From Chloroflexota bacterium (GTDB lineage Bacteria; Chloroflexota; Dehalococcoidia; Lucifugimonadales; JADFKI01), in the NCBI GenBank assembly GCA_022565015.1, contig JADFKI010000178.1:1-8019 (forward strand): a stretch of DNA of 8,019 nt, given 5' to 3'. Made by a program: the position numbers and the translations under genes. Below are positions 1 through 4,798 of the stretch, piece after piece. Position 1 is the first letter of the stretch. Every line of letters begins with the position of its first letter. Under the pieces are notes generated by a model. That model was not told the DNA's origin and made no database searches. It saw nothing but the letters and a program-made list of their open reading frames with translations.

Positions 1-179
1 AAGGCCGCCTTTGAGAGAAAGCTGTAGTGAAAACCGTCGCGCTCGTTGGCGCGCCTGGGGCGGGTAGTCGCCGTAACGGTGAAATGGTACGGTCGGGATA
101 GCTCGCGCATGCGGGAGAGGACGGCGTCCTTGCCGACGCCGGAAGGGCCGGACAACACGATCAGTAGAGGGCCAGCCAT
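1..179 (-). CDS. gmk: Guanylate kinase, N-terminal part (cut by window edge)
   Basis: Cytosolic enzyme that phosphorylates GMP to GDP using ATP, a step of guanine nucleotide supply. About 59 codons are visible, starting MAGPLLIVLSGPSGVGKDAV. GPSGVGKD is the P-loop, in which Asp replaces the more usual Ser/Thr after Lys. TATTRPRRANERDGFHYSFL matches the family's GMP-binding segment (usually TTRxPRxGExxGxxYxF). The rest of the protein (about 200 aa in the family) lies beyond position 1. The ATG at 179-177 has AGGGG 6 nt upstream. An in-frame TTG at 197-195 is an alternative start adding six residues; it has GGAGG 8 nt upstream and directly follows a TAG stop. The gene is 37 nt downstream of aroA on the same strand with no terminator between, so it is probably cotranscribed. 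Family assignment is secure; the exact start is not. Confidence 0.93.
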   Translation of the reverse strand, partial: MAGPLLIVLSGPSGVGKDAVLSRMRELSRPYHFTVTATTRPRRANERDGFHYSFLSKAA

Positions 180-216
180 GTCGCACCCCTGGGCCAACTA
201 AAGTCCCTCCAAGAGC

Positions 217-1524
217 TTAACCGTCTTGAATACCGCGAAGCGTGTCCCAGAATTCGGGATACGATACGGATGCGGCCTCGGCTCCGATTACCGTCGTTTC
301 GCCGTCCGCCACGAGCCCGGCGATGCCCATAGTCATGGCGATGCGGTGGTCTCCGAACCCGTCGCACACGGCGCCGCGAAGCTTTGCGCCGCCCTTGATG
401 ATCATGCCGTCGTCCGTCTCCTCTATGTTTGCGCCCAGCCTACGAAGACCATCTACCGTGGCGCTGATGCGGTCGGACTCCTTTACCCTCAGCTCGCTCG
501 CGTCTCGGATGACGGTCGTGCCCCTGGCGAAGCACGCGGCAAGAGCCAGCACGGGAATCTCGTCAATGATGCGGGGGATGATATCTCCCGAAAGCTCGAC
601 GCCAACGAGGTCGCTGGACTCCGCAACGATATCGGCGGAGGGTTCGCCGCCTTCCTCTACGACGTTTTCAAGCCTGACGTTGGCGCCCATTGACTGAAGC
701 ACTTCCAGTACACCGGCGCGAGACGGGTTTATTCCGACGCTCTTGACGCGAACACGAGCATTGGGGTGGCAGCAACCCGCGACCATCCAGAACGAGGCCC
801 CGCTGATGTCGCAGGGAACGTTCACGTTAATGGACTTCAGCCTGGACGGCCTTACCGTTACGTTCAGACCTTCGGTTACGACGTCCGCGCCCATGGCCCC
901 CATCATGCGTTCGGTGTGGTCGCGGGATAGCGCCGGCTGGCGTACCGTCGTCTGCCCCTTGGCATACAGTCCGGCGATCAAGATGCTGGATTTCAGCTGG
1001 GCGCTGGCAACCGGCATCTCGTAGTCAATGCCGTGCAGGTTGCCGCCATTGACTGCCAGCGGGGCAAGGGAGCCTTCCCTTCTACCGGATATCCTGGCGC
1101 CCATGCTGGTCAACGGCGTCGCGATCCGCTTCATGGGGCGGTTTCGCAGCGAGCGGTCGCCGGTGATCACGCTGAAGAAGGGTTGGGCGGCGAGAAGGCC
1201 CGTGACGAGCCTCATGGTCGTCCCGCTGTTGCCGGCGTTCAGGGCGGTCCCCGGCTCGCTCAGACCGTCGAGGCCCACGCCCCGGATTTCGAAGCACTCG
1301 TCGGACCCTGAAATATCACAGTTCGCGTGCTTCCGAATTCTCGCTCCGAGTCCTCTAAGGCATCGCAACATGGAGGCCCTGTCGTCACCGACACAGAAGT
1401 TGGACACGTGGGCGTTTCCATCGGCAATCGAGTTCAGCAGAGCGGCGCGGTGGGAAATGGACTTGTCGCCCGGAGGCGTTACGACAGCTTCGACCGCCCT
1501 GGGAGAACGGACCATCTCATCCAT
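217..1524 (-). CDS. aroA: 3-phosphoshikimate 1-carboxyvinyltransferase (EPSP synthase)
   Basis: Transfers the enolpyruvyl group of PEP to shikimate-3-phosphate, the sixth step of the shikimate pathway, in the cytosol. At 435 aa it has normal full length. Visible family motifs are PGDKSISHR (residues 18-26), GNSGTTMR (98-105), RPMKR (129-133), SAQLKS (174-179), SRDHTER (200-206), the catalytic DEIP segment (Asp at about 321), RVKESDR (about 346) and GDHRIAM (about 391). The pattern resembles the Bacillus-type enzymes more than E. coli AroA: Leu106 stands where E. coli has Pro101, while Gly101, aligning with the glyphosate-contacting Gly96, is kept. The ATG lies 2 nt after the tyrA stop. The nearest GGAG is 14 nt away, so translational coupling to tyrA is likely. 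A second ATG at codon 4 is a possible start. Confidence 0.97.
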   Translation of the reverse strand: MDEMVRSPRAVEAVVTPPGDKSISHRAALLNSIADGNAHVSNFCVGDDRASMLRCLRGLGARIRKHANCDISGSDECFEIRGVGLDGLSEPGTALNAGNSGTTMRLVTGLLAAQPFFSVITGDRSLRNRPMKRIATPLTSMGARISGRREGSLAPLAVNGGNLHGIDYEMPVASAQLKSSILIAGLYAKGQTTVRQPALSRDHTERMMGAMGADVVTEGLNVTVRPSRLKSINVNVPCDISGASFWMVAGCCHPNARVRVKSVGINPSRAGVLEVLQSMGANVRLENVVEEGGEPSADIVAESSDLVGVELSGDIIPRIIDEIPVLALAACFARGTTVIRDASELRVKESDRISATVDGLRRLGANIEETDDGMIIKGGAKLRGAVCDGFGDHRIAMTMGIAGLVADGETTVIGAEAASVSYPEFWDTLRGIQDG

Positions 1525-1526
1525 AG

Positions 1527-2534
1527 CTAGCCGTCACGTCTCCGATATTCCCAGCTCTTGCTCTTTTTCTCGTTGCCGCCCGTCATCTGCTTGTACCTGT
1601 TGAGCAATCTTTCGCCCAGGAAGGCCGAGGCCAGGGACTGGTTCGCGCTGGGAAGCTTCTGAGAGTCGTCTGGGATGACGGCGTCGAACTCCCATTTGGC
1701 CCTTTCCTCCCAGGCGTTTATGAAGAGCTCGAATAGGTCCTCTTCCTTATCGGCAATCTTTTTGCGGAACTCGTAAAGGGCCGCGATGTACTCATCGATC
1801 CAGTGGACCAGCGGCTCCGCGTTCGCTATACATTCGGCCTCGTTATCGAGAGGGTCGCTGTTGGCCAGCTTCGTGAAGTGCTCATACTCGGAGGCGCCCA
1901 ACCGGTGCATCTCCCTCCAGGAAGGGCTGCCTGCGGTAGACGTCACCAGAGCCGAAGAAAGTACGATCGGCAACACCTCCATGGCTATCGAGTAGCTGTC
2001 ATGTTCGTGAGGATCGAGGAACAGGGGCTTTGCGCCCAGCAGCTCCACCATGCCGACGACGGTCTTTACGCTATCCTTGGTGGCGGATTTCGAGGGCATT
2101 ATGGGATATTCCACACCCTGGAAGAGCTCCGCGGCCGAGTCTTCCATGCCGTTCAGGCTCCTTTTTATGAGAGGATGGCCGCCGACGTAGCTTACACCGT
2201 TCGGAAGCACATCCTCCGCCCACTCGGCGATCCGGACCTTGGTGGTGCCCGTGTCCGTAATTACGGCGTCGCTCTCCACAATCGGCGCGATCGCGTCCAA
2301 TATCTCCTTCGTTTGAGAGAGTGGCAGGTCCAGCACGATCAGCGACGCGCCGCGTACAGCCGACCGTAGATTCGAATCGGCATGGTCCATCGCGCCGATC
2401 TTGGACGCCGTAGCCAGCGCCTCCTTATCGCCTGAGCTGCCTATTATTTCGGTCGTCTTCAGCTTCGCTTTCATAAGGGCCAGGCCAATAGATACTCCGA
2501 TCGGGCCCATTCCGATAATGGTTATTCTCTCCAA
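1527..2534 (-). CDS. tyrA: Prephenate/arogenate dehydrogenase family protein, divergent
   Basis: Expected to oxidise and decarboxylate prephenate (or arogenate) with NAD(P)+ on the way to tyrosine. The 335 aa begin with a Rossmann fold: GMGPIG at residues 8-13 is the dinucleotide-binding GxGxxG. ITDTGTTK (92-99) and GGHP with the expected catalytic His120 follow. LDPHEHD (173-179) matches the family's conserved ExHD region. The C-terminal helical half is divergent. The usual HLPH segment is VLPI (187-190), and the position where the family has a substrate-binding Arg before the SDP/QDP motif is Lys222. No ACT or chorismate mutase domain is seen. The start is TTG (2534-2532), supported by AGGAGG 6 nt upstream (2546-2541) and by the short distance to the Rossmann motif. 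The gene is 79 nt after the M50 gene and 2 nt before aroA. The dehydrogenase family is clear; substrate preference cannot be read. Confidence 0.88.
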   Translation of the reverse strand: MERITIIGMGPIGVSIGLALMKAKLKTTEIIGSSGDKEALATASKIGAMDHADSNLRSAVRGASLIVLDLPLSQTKEILDAIAPIVESDAVITDTGTTKVRIAEWAEDVLPNGVSYVGGHPLIKRSLNGMEDSAAELFQGVEYPIMPSKSATKDSVKTVVGMVELLGAKPLFLDPHEHDSYSIAMEVLPIVLSSALVTSTAGSPSWREMHRLGASEYEHFTKLANSDPLDNEAECIANAEPLVHWIDEYIAALYEFRKKIADKEEDLFELFINAWEERAKWEFDAVIPDDSQKLPSANQSLASAFLGERLLNRYKQMTGGNEKKSKSWEYRRRDG

Positions 2535-2613
2535 CTCACGCCTCCTGAATCCAGCCGCCCGAACAGCCTCTTGAGAATTTTTTCAGATTTTAACATATTT
2601 GGGATGCCGGCTA

Positions 2614-3351
2614 TCACCAGCCGAGTAGCACATACGAGAAAAAGGATATCAGCGGGTTGATTATTCTGCTCAATATAGCCAGGTTCCCCAATATGCCCCC
2701 GAATGGGGCGATTTGCAACATGATTACAACCATGAGAATCGCAGGTCCGTACTGTTCTAAGCGAGCCCAGGATATCGCCTGCCGCCGAGGCAACACCCCG
2801 AGAACAATCTTGAACCCGTCCAGCGGCGCGATGGGAATCAAGTTAAACGCGGCAAGCAGAAAGTTCCACGTTATAAGAGACCCGACGAAGTATTCCAAGG
2901 GCCCAATGCCGAAACTACCGCTGGCGAAACTGAAAGGCAGGAAGCCCATGAGTCCCGTTCTGATCAGCGGGGAATCGAAAACTCCGGCGTGAACGGTTAT
3001 CGCGAGCAAACCCGCCACCATGAGGTTGGATATTGGGCCCGCGATCGACACAAGCGCCATGCCCGTTTGCCCATTTCCCTTGAAGTATCGGGGGTCTACG
3101 GGCGTTGGCTTTCCCCAGCCAAAGCCGGCCAAGAATATCAACAGGGTGCCTACGCGGTCCAGATGGGCTCTGGGGTCCAGCGTCACCCTTCCCAGGTTCT
3201 TCGCCGTCGGGTCGCCCAATCGATATGCAGAGATCGCGTGGCTGAACTCGTGGACCGTGATTCCGATGATTAGTGCAATGGAGAACGCCAGTATGGTTAT
3301 GAGGGCATTAAGAGGGCTCTGCTGAAACTCAGAGAAGGAACGAAAAAGCAC
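2614..3351 (-). CDS. Site-2 protease family (M50) membrane metalloprotease
   Basis: Small intramembrane zinc protease homologue of 245 aa with an RseP/SpoIVFB-like core but no PDZ domain. HEFSH (34-38), at the end of the first hydrophobic segment, gives the two zinc His ligands and the catalytic Glu35. NLIPIAPLDG (170-179) supplies the third ligand, Asp178. AGPISN (104-109) is the conserved loop motif of the group. Hydrophobic stretches near residues 14-35, 98-125, 130-177 and 198-225 indicate several membrane helices. The substrate is unknown; related short proteins are usually annotated only as site-2 protease family proteins. The start is GTG (3351-3349) with no convincing Shine-Dalgarno; an in-frame stop lies ten codons upstream and no ATG lies between. 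It is the first large gene after the extended -10 promoter at 3398-3390, and tyrA follows after 79 nt. Confidence 0.92.
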   Translation of the reverse strand: MLFRSFSEFQQSPLNALITILAFSIALIIGITVHEFSHAISAYRLGDPTAKNLGRVTLDPRAHLDRVGTLLIFLAGFGWGKPTPVDPRYFKGNGQTGMALVSIAGPISNLMVAGLLAITVHAGVFDSPLIRTGLMGFLPFSFASGSFGIGPLEYFVGSLITWNFLLAAFNLIPIAPLDGFKIVLGVLPRRQAISWARLEQYGPAILMVVIMLQIAPFGGILGNLAILSRIINPLISFFSYVLLGW

Positions 3352-3389
3352 TCTATGGCACTGAACTGGTTGACGAATTCATCTCACGC

Positions 3390-3398
3390 ATTATACCA
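3390..3398 (-). promoter_or_regulatory. Extended -10 promoter for the M50-tyrA-aroA-gmk unit
   Basis: Read on the minus strand, TGG followed by a perfect TATAAT (3395-3390) is an extended -10 element. The -35 region around 3418-3413 (TCTCTG) is poor, as is common for extended -10 promoters. The start point would be near 3383, about 30 nt before the GTG of the M50 gene. It sits downstream of the terminator of the preceding gene, which fits a new transcription unit. Untested prediction. Confidence 0.65.
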
Positions 3399-3440
3399 CT
3401 CCGGGGGGTTCGCAGAGACCGGCCGATACGGGCCGCAGGG

Positions 3441-3478
3441 ATAAAAAATAAGCGGGACGGATTTTGCTCCATCCCGCT
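3441..3478 (-). terminator. Rho-independent terminator after the Fe-S carrier gene
   Basis: On the minus strand AGCGGGA (3478-3472) pairs with TCCCGCT (3457-3451). Within the loop GGA and TCC can extend the stem around GCAAAA. The stem is followed by TTATTTTTTAT, a good U tract. It lies 33 nt past the stop codon of the A-type carrier gene and before the promoter of the M50 gene, so it separates the two transcription units. Confidence 0.9.
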
Positions 3479-3510
3479 CTTGATGACCTAAGTCTGAGGG
3501 TAATTAGGGC

Positions 3511-4026
3511 CTAGTGCCCACCGCAACCCGGGTCGCCGCATCCGCCGCCGCCGCACGCACAGCCCCCTGCGACGCTCGCTTCCTGCGCTGGCGCAGCAGC
3601 TGCTCCGCAACCGCAAGCTCCGCTGCCACAGCCCCCTTCAACGCCGGCTTCAGGTACGGACGCCGCTGCTCCGCCGCCGCAACCGCATCCTCCACCGCCG
3701 CAAGCGCAACCACCGCCACCGCCCTGGAAGTTCGGGTTGCTGATAACGAAGCCGCTTCGCATCAGGCCGTCGATATAGTCGATCTTCGCGCCTTCTATCA
3801 GAGGAGCGCTCTCCTGGTCGACCAGCACCTGCACAGTGTCGGTTTCAATTATGTAATCGTCCTCTTTGGCTTCCTTCTCCAGGCCAAGCATGTACTGGAA
3901 GCCCCCGTTGGGGCCGGGCACTACCATCATGCGAAGCAAGGCCTCGCCTTCGCCCTGCTCCTTGAGGATATCACTGAGCTTCTCAGCGGCAACAGCCGTC
4001 ACTTCGATAATGGGAGGACTCGCCAC
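3511..4026 (-). CDS. HesB/IscA/ErpA-type iron-sulfur carrier with Cys/Gly-rich tail
   Basis: A-type carriers accept Fe-S clusters from a scaffold and pass them to apo-proteins. Residues 1-101 form the family fold, starting IIEVTAVAAEKLSDIL and ending in SNPNF. The usual first cluster Cys in the GGCSGF loop is Asn40 here (GPNGGF), so the core has no cysteine. The usual C-terminal CxC pair is present (C107/C109) but belongs to a 70-residue tail rich in Gly and Ala with 11 cysteines in CxC and related spacings. Normal family length is about 105-120 aa; this is 171. I place the start at GTG 4026-4024 because GGAGG (4037-4033) lies 6 nt upstream. A TTG at 4062 would add 12 residues without family similarity. 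It is a single-gene unit with its own terminator and probable promoter. Function as a true carrier is uncertain because of the missing Cys. Confidence 0.85.
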   Translation of the reverse strand: MASPPIIEVTAVAAEKLSDILKEQGEGEALLRMMVVPGPNGGFQYMLGLEKEAKEDDYIIETDTVQVLVDQESAPLIEGAKIDYIDGLMRSGFVISNPNFQGGGGGCACGGGGCGCGGGAAASVPEAGVEGGCGSGACGCGAAAAPAQEASVAGGCACGGGGCGDPGCGGH

Positions 4027-4085
4027 GTCACACCTCCAGGAAATTTGTTGCTTTTCCTGCAATTATTGGAATTAAGTCTTCAACC

Positions 4086-4115
4086 ATGCTAACACCGGCT
4101 TCACTGTGGGGTCAA
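4086..4115 (-). promoter_or_regulatory. Probable promoter of the Fe-S carrier gene
   Basis: On the minus strand TTGACC (4115-4110, five of six consensus bases) and TAGCAT (4091-4086, four of six) are separated by 18 nt. Transcription would start near 4079, leaving a leader of about 50 nt before the GTG start at 4026. This is the best-looking pair in the region but is not strong. Confidence 0.45.
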
Positions 4116-4259
4116 TATAAAAAGTATGTGGGCACGCGCCTAAAGCAGGAATAGAGACCTTGGGATTACGGCCCGTGATTAGCGCAAGTGCCCCGCTTTG
4201 TGCAGCTTCGTGCGGGCGGTCAATCCGAGTATACGAAGCGTCGGATATCTGGAAATCCG
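4116..4259. other. Intergenic stretch with no recognised feature
   Basis: Between the leftward promoter of the Fe-S carrier gene and the rightward promoter of the 5S gene I see no tRNA-like T-arm, no hairpin terminator and no credible coding region. A 64-codon minus-strand open frame (4266-4072) crosses this stretch and both promoters. It has no ribosome binding site and resembles nothing I recognise. Confidence 0.5.
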
Positions 4260-4289
4260 TTGACACCCCACCAGACGCTTGGCTATAAT
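4260..4289 (+). promoter_or_regulatory. Consensus sigma-70 promoter of the 5S rRNA gene
   Basis: TTGACA at 4260-4265 and TATAAT at 4284-4289 both match the consensus perfectly, with an 18-nt spacer. Transcription would start near 4296, about 60 nt before the mature 5S 5' end. A promoter this strong directly in front of a 5S gene shows that the gene is transcribed on its own, not as the tail of a 23S operon. Confidence 0.9.
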
Positions 4290-4295
4290 TCTGGT

Positions 4296-4336
4296 GGCGG
4301 TGGCCGGATGGCTATTAGTCACGAGGCCATAACGCC
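4296..4336 (+). other. Predicted hairpin in the 5S precursor leader
   Basis: GGCG (4296-4299) can pair with CGCC (4333-4336), and TGGCC (4301-4305) with GGCCA (4325-4329). The small internal loop is one base on the left side and TAA on the right. The hairpin begins at the predicted transcript 5' end and lies before the mature 5S. It may take part in maturation or protect the precursor end; that role is inferred only. Confidence 0.4.
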
Positions 4337-4355
4337 GTTAACATGTCAATAAAGT

Positions 4356-4475
4356 CCTTTGGTGGTTTTAGCGAGGCGGACCCACCCGTTTCCATCCCGA
4401 ACACGGAAGTGAAACGCCTCAGCGCCGACGATACTGCGTTGGTAACGGCGTGGGAAAATAGGTCACTGCCAGGGG
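4356..4475 (+). rRNA. rrf: 5S ribosomal RNA
   Basis: Component of the large ribosomal subunit. The conserved internal part is unmistakable: CACCCGTTTCCATCCCGAAC followed by ACGGAAGTGAAACG. Helix I closes the molecule: 4356-4366 pairs with 4465-4475 in 11 continuous pairs, several of them G-U. This sets the ends to within a base or two and gives about 120 nt, the usual length. The first 120 nt downstream and the upstream side hold no 23S or tRNA sequence, so the gene is free-standing. It has a perfect promoter 67 nt upstream and a T run directly after helix I. Confidence 0.96.
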
Positions 4476-4486
4476 GCTTTTTGTTT
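4465..4486 (+). terminator. Possible terminator formed by 5S helix I plus T run
   Basis: The 3' strand of 5S helix I is followed one base later by TTTTT (4478-4482), then GTTT. No separate GC-rich hairpin precedes the T run. Either helix I acts as the terminator stem or transcription ends further on; a weaker hairpin, CGGGC/GCCCG at 4541-4559 with a short T run at 4570-4573, is a second candidate. Confidence 0.4.
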
Positions 4487-4730
4487 CCGGAAATTAAATT
4501 CCGAATTATGACCCGCCACTCCCTTGCCTAAGCGCTCTATCGGGCGTATCCTCTGCCCGTTGCCTGGGGTTTTAAGGTGCGTTCTATTCGCATAGTGTCC
4601 GATAAATCACCGACAGATCCCATTGGAACTATTCTCATCTAACCTGGATATGGAACAGTCGATAACCTTTTGGCGAAATCGCCCGCTCCGGTTTGGCTGT
4701 TCAACTCCATGGGAAGCCCATGTTTATGAC
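4487..4730. other. Non-coding stretch between 5S and the S1 promoter
   Basis: I find no supported gene here. The sequence carries several short inverted repeats: CGGGC/GCCCG (4541-4559), a GGCGA/TCGCC hairpin near 4671-4682, and CATGGG/CCCATG with a 3-nt loop (4708-4722). None is followed by a convincing T tract and none matches an RNA family I know. A short plus-strand frame of 62 codons (4343-4531) mostly overlaps the 5S gene and is not credible. Confidence 0.5.
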
Positions 4731-4759
4731 TTTACAGGGTAGGCCGATATACCTATAAT
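4731..4759 (+). promoter_or_regulatory. Strong sigma-70 promoter of the S1 gene
   Basis: TTTACA (4731-4736, five of six consensus bases) and a perfect TATAAT (4754-4759) are separated by the ideal 17 nt. The start point would be near 4766, giving a leader of 30-35 nt before the GTG at 4799. The -10 box lies inside a perfect inverted repeat (4749-4767). No other promoter of this quality is seen before clpC, so it may serve both genes. Confidence 0.85.
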
Positions 4760-4767
4760 ATAGGTAT
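4749..4767. repeat. Perfect inverted repeat over the S1 -10 box (operator-like)
   Basis: ATACCTAT (4749-4756) and ATAGGTAT (4760-4767) are exact reverse complements separated by AAT. The two arms cover the TATAAT and the predicted start point, the classic place for a repressor or an activator that remodels the promoter. AT-rich -10 regions can form short palindromes by chance, but 8+8 exact bases is more than usually seen. The cognate regulator is unknown. Confidence 0.5.
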
Positions 4768-4798
4768 TGGAACCGCTTCGAGGAAAGCCGCAGCTGTC

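Noticed and set aside
226..1603. Several plus-strand open frames of 90-190 codons across aroA
   Set aside because: They lie opposite a full-length, motif-complete aroA, have no consistent ribosome binding sites and no recognisable motifs; they are complementary-strand shadows.
1786..2369. Plus-strand open frames opposite tyrA, the longest 188 codons
   Set aside because: They oppose the tyrA coding frame, show no family motif and are explained by codon bias on the other strand.
3514..4092. 192-codon plus-strand frame opposite the Fe-S carrier gene
   Set aside because: Its Ala/Ser-rich sequence is the complement of the Gly/Cys repeats. The minus-strand frame has the family core, a Shine-Dalgarno and a terminator.
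4140..4260. Possible tRNA or small RNA near a GGTCAATCC sequence
   Set aside because: No acceptor stem, D-arm or anticodon arm can be fitted around it, and no GTTCRA T-loop is present on either strand.
4072..4266. 64-codon minus-strand frame in the divergent intergenic region
   Set aside because: It spans both the 5S and the Fe-S carrier promoters, has no ribosome binding site and resembles nothing recognisable.
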